The notes under the pieces are model-generated. The model worked only from the letters and a program-made list of their open reading frames with translations. It searched no databases and had not been told where the DNA came from. A stretch of 64,000 bases of DNA from Rariloculus sp963665575. Its GTDB lineage: Bacteria; Pseudomonadota; Gammaproteobacteria; Steroidobacterales; Rariloculaceae. This document shows, in pieces, positions 9,392 to 17,209 of the stretch (position 1 is the first letter of the stretch; each line of letters starts with the position of its first letter). The stretch spans positions 248,001-312,000 of the forward strand of contig CAXXDW010000005.1 of assembly GCA_963665575.2 (NCBI GenBank), in the 5' to 3' direction. The translations under genes were made by a program, and so were the position numbers.

Positions 9392-10015
9392 TCAGTCGAG
9401 CACCTCGAGAGCGTAAGCGAGCGTCCCGGGGCCGTCGACCCGCTCCCGGTACGACTCGATGAACACCTTGCCGACGATCTCGCCGTCCGGATTCAGCACG
9501 AACACGCCCGGGTGCGGAATGCCGTAGGCATCGTCGCCCGGGACGTAGTCTTCATTTAGAATCCCGAGCGCGAGAATCGTCGCGGCATCGATGTCGGAGA
9601 TGAACTCGTACGTGATGCCACCCGCCTCGACGAAGGCCTGCTGCAGTTCCGGTGCGTCGTAGGTGATGACGACGATACCGATGCCCGCTTCTGCGAAGTC
9701 TTCAACACTTTCCTGCAACTGCCCGAGCTGCGCTCTGCAGAAGGGTCACCAGTCGGCGGAGCGCACGGCGAAGAACGCCAGCCCCCTGTCTTCCATGAAC
9801 TCGTCGACCGTTGTGATTTCCTGCCCCTGGTAAAGCGCGCGGATCTCGGGGAATGCCGCGCCGATGGGCAGGCCCGGATCGAACGAGTCGTTGTCTTCGG
9901 AAAGGAAAATATCGCCGAGATCGCGGGGTTGCGCCGCGAGCTCAGTCGCGAGAAATTGGCCTGCGACGACCGCGACTGCGACGGTTGCGGCGACCAGGCC
10001 GATCGAGTTCCTCAT
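9392..10015 (-). CDS. Redoxin-like selenoprotein (in-frame TGA read as Sec90)
   Basis: Two halves of one redoxin are in the same frame, separated only by TGA at 9746-9748. Reading the TGA as selenocysteine gives a 207-residue protein with SADW-U-PFCRAQL, that is U90xxC93 where related redoxins have CxxC. The fold continues normally afterwards: GIVVITYDAP, then PHPGVFVLNPDGEIV. The N-terminus (MRNSIGLVAATVAVAVVAGQ) is a signal or membrane anchor, so the protein acts outside the cytoplasm, probably reducing peroxides or disulfides. The 6-bp hairpin at 9715-9731 fits the spacing for a bacterial SECIS element. A nonsense mutation is the alternative, but the exact match of TGA to the active-site Cys makes Sec much more likely. 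It is divergent from the glutathione transferase gene. Confidence 0.85.
9715..9731 (-). other. bSECIS-like hairpin in redoxin gene
   Basis: On the minus strand, 14 bases after the TGA, GCAGCT pairs with AGTTGC (6 bp, one G-U pair) around the loop CGGGC. The TGA-to-loop distance is 20 bases, and a G lies in the first two loop bases. Published rules for bacterial SECIS elements (16-37 bases, small loop with an early G) are met. Other pairings are possible in this GC-rich stretch. Confidence 0.55.
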
Positions 10016-10342
10016 CGTAGAAGCCCTCACTGAAGTGACGTTGCCATGGGTTGGCGATCTGTTACGTACGGATGATCGTTTGCCGCGCCGTGCAATGCAA
10101 ATCGGCACGGCCGATCGCGTCCCGGATTGCCGGACCGCCCGGGTCTGCGCAGTTGACCGGGACACACGCGGTGGCTGGCACGAAACTGCGGCGCGCCGTT
10201 CTGACGAGGGTGTTCGTCAGATTTGTGGCATGAGGTCGTGATTTGTACGCCTGACGTGTCCAGTAGTCGTGCCGTACAGCGGTTGCCATCGCGCTTCCAT
10301 GTGGTATCTAATCCGGCGTCTAGCTGTGAGGTGGTGGAATTG
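10016..10342 (+). promoter_or_regulatory. Divergent intergenic region with candidate promoter
   Basis: The only clear promoter candidate is on the plus strand: TTGCCA at 10283-10288, a 16-base spacer and TATCTA at 10305-10310, 33 bases before the glutathione transferase start. No gene of its own is supported in the rest of this region. Confidence 0.45.
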
Positions 10343-11374
10343 ATGGACAAGTCAGAACTCAGGCAAATGGTCGAGGCGGCCAATACCAGGTACACGGATC
10401 CCGAGCGCAACCGGGTGATCAACGAGAAGCCCGATGAGGCGCCGCGCTTCGAGGTCTACCACTTTTTCATGTCGATGTGCTCGTACAAGGTCAGGGCCGT
10501 GCTCGACGAGAAGAACGCGAGCTACGTTTCCCACGACATCGACATTCTGCCGCCCAACATCCAGAACTACTTTCCCGAGTATGTGAGGCTCAGGGTCAAG
10601 GGCGGCGAAGCGATCCCGCAACCGCTTGTCGAGGGGTACACGGGGCGCTCATCCACGGAGACCGAGGGCTTCGATCCCTGCGTTGTCCCGACGGTCGTCG
10701 ACTACGAGGCCGGCAAGGTCCTCGTCAACTCCAAGGCGACGTGCCTTTACCTCGATTCCGCTATCGCCGAAGGCACCGAACTCGTGCCGAAGGACATCGA
10801 GTCCGAGGTCATCGCGCAGATGGATGTCGTCGATCGCACTCCGCACGTTGCGCTCCTGTACGGCGCCAATCCCGAAGGCGATGGGCGTCCGGGCTTCGTC
10901 CAGGAGATGATGAAGACCGCCCACGATGTCAAGATCGGCAAGCTCCGCGAGAACATGGCGACCGTGGCCGACGACCCGGTGCTCCTGGCAGCCTACGAGC
11001 ACAAGATCGTCAAGGAACAGAAGGCCAGGGCCTACGTACGGACCGAAAGCGACATGCGCGCCTCTCTCGCCGAGTTCAAGGCGCTGCTCGCGGACCTCGA
11101 GCAACAACTCGAAGCGACGGGCGGCGAGTGGCTTTTCGGCGATCGGTTCACGATGGCCGACCTCTTCTGGGCCGTGAGCCTCTTCCGCATCCAGTGGCTA
11201 GGTCTCGGCTACATCTGGGCGACTGACGACGGCGTACATCTGCCGCGTGTCGAGGCCTACCGCCGGCGCCTTTTCGCCCGGCCGAGTATCGAGCGTTCGA
11301 CGATTCACTGGCCCAACGCGCCCCCGACGGAGCACGTGATGGAGTACTACGGAGGGGCCGCCGAAACGCATTAG
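10343..11374 (+). CDS. Glutathione S-transferase family protein (PcpC-like)
   Basis: A 343-residue protein with an N-terminal thioredoxin-fold domain (about 35-135) and a C-terminal helical domain (about 200-330, including FGDRFTMADLFWAVSLFRI). The active-site region SMCSYKVRAVLDE carries Cys46, and the stretch DIDILPPNIQNYFPEYVRLR resembles the reductive dehalogenase type of glutathione transferase (PcpC/LinD). The catalytic residue would thus be Cys rather than Ser or Tyr. It is longer than a standard transferase (about 220 residues) because of an N-terminal extension and an insert after the first domain. The ATG at 10343 is preceded by GAGGTGG. The substrate is unknown; dehalogenation is only suggested by the motif. 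Confidence 0.85.
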   Translation: MDKSELRQMVEAANTRYTDPERNRVINEKPDEAPRFEVYHFFMSMCSYKVRAVLDEKNASYVSHDIDILPPNIQNYFPEYVRLRVKGGEAIPQPLVEGYTGRSSTETEGFDPCVVPTVVDYEAGKVLVNSKATCLYLDSAIAEGTELVPKDIESEVIAQMDVVDRTPHVALLYGANPEGDGRPGFVQEMMKTAHDVKIGKLRENMATVADDPVLLAAYEHKIVKEQKARAYVRTESDMRASLAEFKALLADLEQQLEATGGEWLFGDRFTMADLFWAVSLFRIQWLGLGYIWATDDGVHLPRVEAYRRRLFARPSIERSTIHWPNAPPTEHVMEYYGGAAETH

Positions 11375-11534
11375 ATCGGCGGCTTCGACGTTGCCCCGCA
11401 GGCGGGGGATCGTCGCGACGAGCCGCTGCAGCCGCCGCGCCAGCAGGTTCGGACACCGATCGCGTTTCTCGGGATCGCTGTTGAAGGCGCAGAGCTAGCC
11501 CGCGGTGTCGGGCACCGTGCGCGGACAAGAGCTG

Positions 11535-12461
11535 CTATAGCAACCGCTCGATCTGTTCCAGTTGCTGCAGTAGCACATTGGCGCGTGCGTACACTTGCGT
11601 CGGGAAGATCTTCTCAGGGGTTTCGAGCGTCGGGAAGACATCCTCCGCCTCGAGCATGCTTGACACCAGCGCCAGGCCTCCCACGAGGATGGTGGAGATG
11701 TCGTAGACGTGGCCAGGCTCGATATCGTCGGGGATATTGCGCCGGGGACTGATGTGCAGTGTCGGTGCGCCGGCGTCATCGCCGATTCGCCCCAGGATTT
11801 CCGCGCATCGGAGCAACACTCCGTAGACATCCGCGGGGCGCTTGTATCCGTCGAAGGGTGGGGCCTGCGGCAGGATCTCCGATTCGCCAAGGTGAGAGAG
11901 AACCCCCGCGGCGAAGACGGACGAGAGGGTGACCTGTCCGAATACGTCCATCGGACGCGGCGGTTCTTCCAGGAGCAGATTGACCTGTCGATTGATGTCG
12001 AGCAGCGTCATGAAAGTCCCGGTCGCGGACGAGCCGGTGGGCGGAAATACGTCAGCTTCCCGTTCGATATCGAGCGCGCGCTTCACGCTGCGGACCTGTG
12101 TCAGGGCCTCCGTGACGACCACGATCGTGTCGGCGGGGGTCAGATCGCCCTCCGGCACGGGCGGTGCTGCGACGCGTTCGGCGCCAGCCTGCTCCTGGGC
12201 CAGTTGGTTGAGCTTGCGAAACAGCGACTGGGCCTGGAAGTAGACCACGTGCTGGGAGACGTCGGACGCGGGCAGGCGCGGACTGTCGTCGAAAGGGCGC
12301 CCCATGAATTCCCGGACCAGTTCGACTTCCTCGGCGACCATCGCCGCCACGGCGAAAACGTCAGGGTTGTCGATTTCCTGCGCCCCGGCGTTCGGGCACA
12401 CGGCGAGCCCAAGGCACAGCGGCAGCGCGAGGCGGAAAATGCGTTGTCGTTCTTGTTTCAT
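11535..12461 (-). CDS. Secreted hypothetical protein
   Basis: I do not recognise the family. The 308-residue product begins with a clear signal peptide (MKQERQRIFRLALPLCLGLA, cleaved near NAGAQ). The mature part is mainly helical, with several regularly spaced Leu-rich segments and no obvious catalytic motif or cysteine pair. Codon use is like that of its neighbours, so it is a real gene. Upstream is pdxJ in the opposite direction; about 160 bases after the stop lies the converging glutathione transferase gene. Confidence 0.75.
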   Translation of the reverse strand: MKQERQRIFRLALPLCLGLAVCPNAGAQEIDNPDVFAVAAMVAEEVELVREFMGRPFDDSPRLPASDVSQHVVYFQAQSLFRKLNQLAQEQAGAERVAAPPVPEGDLTPADTIVVVTEALTQVRSVKRALDIEREADVFPPTGSSATGTFMTLLDINRQVNLLLEEPPRPMDVFGQVTLSSVFAAGVLSHLGESEILPQAPPFDGYKRPADVYGVLLRCAEILGRIGDDAGAPTLHISPRRNIPDDIEPGHVYDISTILVGGLALVSSMLEAEDVFPTLETPEKIFPTQVYARANVLLQQLEQIERLL

Positions 12462-12694
12462 GGCATCGGTTCCAGCGTACCGTTCGGATACGATCATATG
12501 ACTATACCGCACGCTGCGGGCAGCGAGCCCGGTGACTTCGCTCCACGCTGGCATCGTCATGACACATCACTATACTTTGTGGCGCAGTCACGCTCGGCAC
12601 TGGCGATGCCGAAAGCCCGTGCCGGGTGTAGCCGATCGGGTGACGCGCCACCTGTGCGTCGATCTGCGCCCAGCTACCACTGAGGACCCACCGG

Positions 12695-13432
12695 ATGAAG
12701 ACGAAACTCAGCGTCAACGTCAACAAGGTCGCGCTGCTGCGCAACCAGAGAGACGTCGGGTATCCGAGCGTCGTCAACGCGGCCAGGCGAATCATCGCCG
12801 CCGGGGGGCACGGCATCACTGTCCATCCGCGTCCCGATCAGCGCCATGTTCGTCCCGGTGACGTCGCGGACCTTGACCGCCTGATCAGGGACGAATTCGC
12901 CGGTCGCGTCGAGTTCAATATCGAAGGCAATCCGACCGGGGAACTACTGGAGATCGTCCATGAGGCCCGTCCGGATCAGGTCACTCTCGTACCGGACGAC
13001 CCGGATCAGCGGACCTCGGACCACGGCTGGGATCTCGTGGCCGACGGCGAACGCCTGAAGCCGATCGTCGCGGGCCTCGGGGCGGCCGGGATGCGGGTGA
13101 GCCTCTTCATGGATCCCGACCCCGCGGCGATGGAACTCGCCGCGGCCTGCGGCGCTCACCGGATCGAACTGTATACCGAGTCATATGCTACGGCGCACGC
13201 GGCGGGCGATTGCGAACGTGTGCTCGCGGGCTTCGTCGCAGCGGCCGAAACCGCGATTGCAAACGGGCTCGGCATCAATGCCGGTCACGATCTGAACCTC
13301 GACAATCTGCCCCTGTTCCAGCGCAGCGTCCCCGAACTCGCCGAGGTCAGCATCGGCCACGCGTTTACCGCTGACGCGCTTGAGCTTGGCTACAATGGCG
13401 CTGTTGCCGCTTATCTCGCGGCGCTCGGTTGA
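12695..13432 (+). CDS. pdxJ: Pyridoxine 5'-phosphate synthase
   Basis: Condenses 1-deoxyxylulose 5-phosphate with 3-amino-2-oxopropyl phosphate to make pyridoxine 5'-phosphate in vitamin B6 synthesis, in the cytoplasm. The 245-residue length is normal. Family signatures are clear: NVNKVALLRNQR near the N-terminus, HGITVHPRPDQRHV, EFNIEGNPT, QVTLVPDDP, RVSLFMDPDP, IELYTE, and GINAGHDLNLDNL followed by EVSIGHAFTADAL. The N-terminus NVNKVALLRN differs from the NIDHVATLR form of enteric bacteria and matches the variant of other phyla and some proteobacteria. It is not next to pdxA or acpS, its usual partners in gammaproteobacteria. Confidence 0.97.
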   Translation: MKTKLSVNVNKVALLRNQRDVGYPSVVNAARRIIAAGGHGITVHPRPDQRHVRPGDVADLDRLIRDEFAGRVEFNIEGNPTGELLEIVHEARPDQVTLVPDDPDQRTSDHGWDLVADGERLKPIVAGLGAAGMRVSLFMDPDPAAMELAAACGAHRIELYTESYATAHAAGDCERVLAGFVAAAETAIANGLGINAGHDLNLDNLPLFQRSVPELAEVSIGHAFTADALELGYNGAVAAYLAALG

Positions 13433-13547
13433 TACCGGGCGAACTCGCACTCGGAGATTGTCGAATTGCCCATTACCCGCTTCCGGCCGCCGACTGAGCG
13501 GGACAGAAGCACCAGCGCATCTGTTTCCCCACAAAGAGGATGTTGAG

Positions 13548-14264
13548 TTGGCGTTGAAGGTCATCGGTGCCGGATTCGGCCGCACAGGTACGATGTCGCT
13601 GAAACTCGCGCTTGAGCGTCTGGGTTTCGGCAAGTGCTATCACATGATGGAAGTCGTCCGGAACCCCGGCCACCCGTCGTTGTGGGCTGCCGTGCTCGAC
13701 GGCGAGCCTGACTGGGACGCCGTGTTCGATGGCTATCTGTCGTCCGTCGACTGGCCGGCTGCGGCATTCTACAAGGAACAGATGAACCGCTATCCGGATG
13801 CCAGGGTCGTCCTCACCGTGCGCGATCCGGAGTCGTGGTACCGCAGCGTGAGCGAGACGATCTATCCGTTCTCGAAGCTCATGCCGCCCGTGTGGCTCAT
13901 GTGGTTGAAGCGCTTCCGGCATGTGCGCCGGCTGACCTTTGAGGCGATCTGGGACGGCACGTTCGATGGCCGCTTCGAGGACCGGGACCATGCCATCGGG
14001 GTGTTCAACGAGCACATCGAAGCCGTCCGCAGGCATGTGCCGCCCGAGCGGCTACTCGTTTTCGATGTGCGTGAGGGCTGGGGGCCGCTATGCGAGTTTC
14101 TCGGGGTCGCGGAGGTCCCGGACGAACCGTTTCCGCATGTCAACGAAGGTGCTGCCATGAAGCGGCAGTTGCGAACGATGCGTTTGCTCACCGCGGCGCT
14201 GTACCTGGGCGTGGCGGCGGTGCTGGTCTGGGGCATCGTGAGCTTGCTCGGCCTCACAGCCTGA
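13548..14264 (+). CDS. Sulfotransferase family protein
   Basis: A 238-residue sulfotransferase-like protein. The sulfate-donor loop GAGFGRTGTMSLK lies at residues 6-18, and the second PAPS-contacting region is ARVVLTVRDPESWYRSV. The C-terminal hydrophobic segment (about 210-233, AALYLGVAAVLVWGIVSLL) would anchor the enzyme to the membrane. The acceptor is unknown. The start is TTG at 13548, with AGAGGA 8 bases before it; no ATG lies in a suitable place. It follows pdxJ by about 115 bases on the same strand. Confidence 0.9.
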   Translation: MALKVIGAGFGRTGTMSLKLALERLGFGKCYHMMEVVRNPGHPSLWAAVLDGEPDWDAVFDGYLSSVDWPAAAFYKEQMNRYPDARVVLTVRDPESWYRSVSETIYPFSKLMPPVWLMWLKRFRHVRRLTFEAIWDGTFDGRFEDRDHAIGVFNEHIEAVRRHVPPERLLVFDVREGWGPLCEFLGVAEVPDEPFPHVNEGAAMKRQLRTMRLLTAALYLGVAAVLVWGIVSLLGLTA

Positions 14265-14398
14265 GGCTTCGGTCCGGCCACGGGACGAACTTGCGGCCCG
14301 GCACCTCGTTCTGACATCTTTCGAAGTCGTACGATGCTGCGCGAAGCATTCGGATACGAGCAGCGCGATGGGTGAATGAGGCCCAGGGGGAAACGACC

Positions 14399-15271
14399 AT
14401 GATTCGACTGGCGGGTTTCATCGTCGCGGCACTCGCCTTGCTCGCCGCGGCCCCGCGGGCGGTGCCCGAACTGCTCAACAAGGAGGCCCCGGTCGTCGTC
14501 GGTCACTATGACCTGAACGTCACGAGCATTGACGAGCACCTGCGTTTCTGGGTCGACACGCTTGGCGGGACGGTTGCCGACTTCGGTGACAGCGACATCG
14601 CCGTCATCGAGTTTCCGGACATCTTCATCGTGCTTCGCGAGTCGCCGCCGACGGGGCCGACACGCGGCACAACATTCGATCACATCGGCTTCGCCGTGCC
14701 CGATGTGCCGGCCTTGACGACCGAGGTGGTGGCGAACGGCTACGAACTCACCGTTGGCCGGGCACCCGCCCCGGGCGAGACTGCAAGCCCCCCGACGGCC
14801 GGCAACTACGGCCGATTCTCCTATTTGCTGGGTCCCGACGGCGTCAAGGTGGAACTCGTGACGAGCAGCGAGGAAAATCCGCCGCCGATCGTCCATCACC
14901 ACGTTCACTTCGTCAACGAAGATTTCGTGGCGATGCAGCAGTGGTACATGCGTGCCTTCGATGCGACGCTCAGGCCCGGACAGACCGACTTTTTCATCGG
15001 CGCCGATCTGCCGGGAGTCGGCTACATGTTGAACTTCTTCAGTTGGCTGCCGGACGAGGAACTCGTCGGGACGCAGGGCCGCGCCGTCGACCACGTCGGC
15101 TTCGAGGTCCGGGACCTCGCGGCCTTCGTTGAGGGCCTCGAGGCGGAGGGGATAGCACTCGCGAGTCCCTGGCGCCAGGCCGACGAACTCGGCGGTATCG
15201 CGACTGCGACGATCGTCGACCCGTGGGGCACCAGGATCGAACTCACCGAGGGTTTGCGCGACCGCCGTTGA
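14399..15271 (+). CDS. Secreted protein with two VOC domains
   Basis: A glyoxalase/bleomycin-resistance/dioxygenase (VOC) superfamily protein of 290 residues with two repeats. The first (about residues 38-160) starts VVGHYDLNVTSIDEHLRFW, with His40 a likely metal ligand, and contains TFDHIGFAVPDV. The second (about 165-285) starts HHHVHFVNEDFVAMQQWY and contains AVDHVGFEVRDL. The last segment, ATIVDPWGTRIELTEG, is typical of the family. A short signal peptide (RLAGFIVAALALLAAAPRA) suggests a periplasmic enzyme. AGGGGGAAA lies before the ATG at 14399. The function could be isomerase, lyase or dioxygenase; the sequence does not decide. Confidence 0.88.
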   Translation: MIRLAGFIVAALALLAAAPRAVPELLNKEAPVVVGHYDLNVTSIDEHLRFWVDTLGGTVADFGDSDIAVIEFPDIFIVLRESPPTGPTRGTTFDHIGFAVPDVPALTTEVVANGYELTVGRAPAPGETASPPTAGNYGRFSYLLGPDGVKVELVTSSEENPPPIVHHHVHFVNEDFVAMQQWYMRAFDATLRPGQTDFFIGADLPGVGYMLNFFSWLPDEELVGTQGRAVDHVGFEVRDLAAFVEGLEAEGIALASPWRQADELGGIATATIVDPWGTRIELTEGLRDRR

Positions 15272-15366
15272 GGACGGGCATCGCCGTTTGCGGCCCGGCG
15301 ACGCCAGGCGTTGAACCGGACGGGCAGGGAGCGCGCGGAGAGGCTGACTTGCGCGCGTGCCGGCCG

Positions 15367-15876
15367 TCAGGAGGACGGGAGCAGCGCCAGGACCTCGGTC
15401 GCAAGCTCGGGGTAGGTGACCGGTCTCTTGTGGATATGGACGCGGTTACCGGCCGTGTCGAAGATCAGCGTCATCGGCATCTCCCCGTACCAGGAGTCGA
15501 GCACGGCTTCGTAGAAGGTCTCGTCCACCGTCGCCGCCAGCAGGACCGGAAACGGCGGATCGAAGTTCTGCAGGAACTCCTCGATGTCGGCCATTTCCTC
15601 CGGATAGTTCATTGAAACCGCGAGCACCTCCAGCCCGTCGTCGCGGTAGCGCTTGTAGACGTCGATGATGTCGGGGAACTCCCTGAGGCAGGGCGGGCAC
15701 CAGGTCGCCCAGAAGTTGACGACCACGACCTTGCCTTCGTTCCCGGCGATGAGCGCGGCAAGATTCTCCGGTGTGACCACGGGAATATCCTGGGCGCTGG
15801 CCGACAGCGAGCAGGCCGCGGCAATGGCGGTGCACGATGCAACGAGCCAGCGGGATCTGCGAATTTTCGCCTGCAT
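15367..15876 (-). CDS. TlpA-like thioredoxin family protein
   Basis: A periplasmic thiol-disulfide protein of 169 residues. A signal peptide ends near SLSASAQ (residue 29). The thioredoxin active site VNFWATWCPPCLREFP has Cys60 and Cys63. The cis-Pro-type segment GEMPMTLIFD follows at about residue 135. It is the last gene of a three-gene set with the CYVC protein (34-base gap) and the rhodanese, all exported and all with redox-type cysteines. Confidence 0.92.
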   Translation of the reverse strand: MQAKIRRSRWLVASCTAIAAACSLSASAQDIPVVTPENLAALIAGNEGKVVVVNFWATWCPPCLREFPDIIDVYKRYRDDGLEVLAVSMNYPEEMADIEEFLQNFDPPFPVLLAATVDETFYEAVLDSWYGEMPMTLIFDTAGNRVHIHKRPVTYPELATEVLALLPSS

Positions 15877-15910
15877 GAGCCGGACCTCGAGCCTGAGTCT
15901 TCGTGAACCG

Positions 15911-16477
15911 CTAGGGCGTATTTTGCGCCATCATCTGCTCGGTCGCGTCGACGACGCGGCCGAATTCGTCAGCAGCGATACCGGAGACGTTGTCGACGAC
16001 GAAACGGTTGACCGTCACGAGGAAGGTGTTGTCAACCTCGGGGTCGATTTCGTACAGGCGCATGGCGACGTCTCTCGGACCCCTCCTGAAGACGACAAGC
16101 GGAATCTCGAGCCCGGCCGATGCGCTCAGTTCCTCGAGCCACGGTGAAGCCTCTTCACCGACCACGATCGCTGCCACGGCCTTGAAGTCCTCGTGCTTGT
16201 GGCGCAGGTACAGTTCGTCAAGCTGCCGGATCAGGTCGGCAGTCTCGTCGCCGGTCTCGCGGAAGAAAGCGAGCACGTTCGGTACGTCCTGAAACTCGCA
16301 CACGTAGCAGATTCGCTGGCCGGCGTACTGGCCTGTTACGTCGAGCACCGGGATCGAGGCGGTAGGCGAGCCGATCTGGAGTCCTGAAATCGAACTTTGA
16401 GCCCAGGCCGCCGCAGCGAGCAGTACGGCGCAGCAGGTTGCCGCTGCAGCGGCGATGCGCGTTGTAGCGTTCTTCAT
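15911..16477 (-). CDS. Exported thioredoxin-like protein with CYVC site
   Basis: A 188-residue product with a signal peptide (about 1-27, AAAAWAQ). The mature part looks like a thioredoxin-fold redoxin: TGQYAGQRICYVCEFQDVPN places a CxxC pair at Cys57 and Cys60 in the right position, and LEIPLVVFRRGPRDVAMRLYEI is the cis-Pro-containing half. CYVC is a non-standard active site. The start at 16477 is one base after the rhodanese stop, so the two are translationally coupled. Its partner is likely the rhodanese or the TlpA protein downstream. Confidence 0.8.
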   Translation of the reverse strand: MKNATTRIAAAAATCCAVLLAAAAWAQSSISGLQIGSPTASIPVLDVTGQYAGQRICYVCEFQDVPNVLAFFRETGDETADLIRQLDELYLRHKHEDFKAVAAIVVGEEASPWLEELSASAGLEIPLVVFRRGPRDVAMRLYEIDPEVDNTFLVTVNRFVVDNVSGIAADEFGRVVDATEQMMAQNTP

Positions 16478-16478
16478 G

Positions 16479-16973
16479 CTATTGGGTCTCCTCGACAGCG
16501 AGTCCGACAGTTTCGTAACCGAGATCGAGCCACTCGAACCAGCCGCCTTCAAGCACCTTGACGTCGAGATATCCGACCAGGCCGAGTTTCTGGGCCATGT
16601 CGACGGAATCCTCGTGATCGTTACAGGCGCAGTAGATCACGAGCGTCTTGTCGCGCGGCAGCGTGACGGGCAGGCTCAGTTCATGGACCCAGGGGAAATT
16701 GACCGAACCCGGGATGCGTTCGTCTTCGAAGATGAGTTCCGCCGCGGTGTCGACGATGACGATGTCGTCCGACTCCGCCTCCATCAGCGACTTCAGTTCC
16801 TGCGGCGACACGAACTCCGCTACATAGACGTAGCCCTCGATACACTCGCCATCGACGAACACGCAATCGTCGAACTCGTCGTCCTGCGCCAGGGCGGAGC
16901 CTGACGCAAGCAACGCGCCCGCCAATCCAACTGCCAATATCGAAGGTAGTCCGCCAGCGCCGTGCGTCATCAT
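16479..16973 (-). CDS. Exported rhodanese-like protein
   Basis: A 164-residue exported rhodanese domain protein (signal peptide to about residue 30). VSPQELKSLM, IVIVDTAAE, RIPGSVNFPW and the active-site loop LVIYCACNDHEDS with Cys115 are all visible. Such domains transfer sulfane sulfur or bind thiols. Cys37 and Cys44 near the mature N-terminus may form a disulfide. It is the first gene of the operon with the CYVC and TlpA-like proteins, and it is divergent from the UGSC gene 230 bases away. Confidence 0.9.
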   Translation of the reverse strand: MMTHGAGGLPSILAVGLAGALLASGSALAQDDEFDDCVFVDGECIEGYVYVAEFVSPQELKSLMEAESDDIVIVDTAAELIFEDERIPGSVNFPWVHELSLPVTLPRDKTLVIYCACNDHEDSVDMAQKLGLVGYLDVKVLEGGWFEWLDLGYETVGLAVEETQ

Positions 16974-17209
16974 CGTCCTCCTTCTTCAGCCGCTTCCCGC
17001 AGCGGTGCGGGGACGGCAGAGGCATCGTTCAGATAATCATACATGGTCGCCTGTCAACCGCTTCGCGTCAACGAGCAGGCCGGTTCCCGAGCGGTCGCCA
17101 GTGTCGGGACGACGCGCTCGCGAACCCGTGTTACCCGTTCGACGTTCCGTTATAGTATTGACAATCTTCCAATATCCGGAACCGACTTTTTCGCAGAGGG
17201 GGTATGGCC

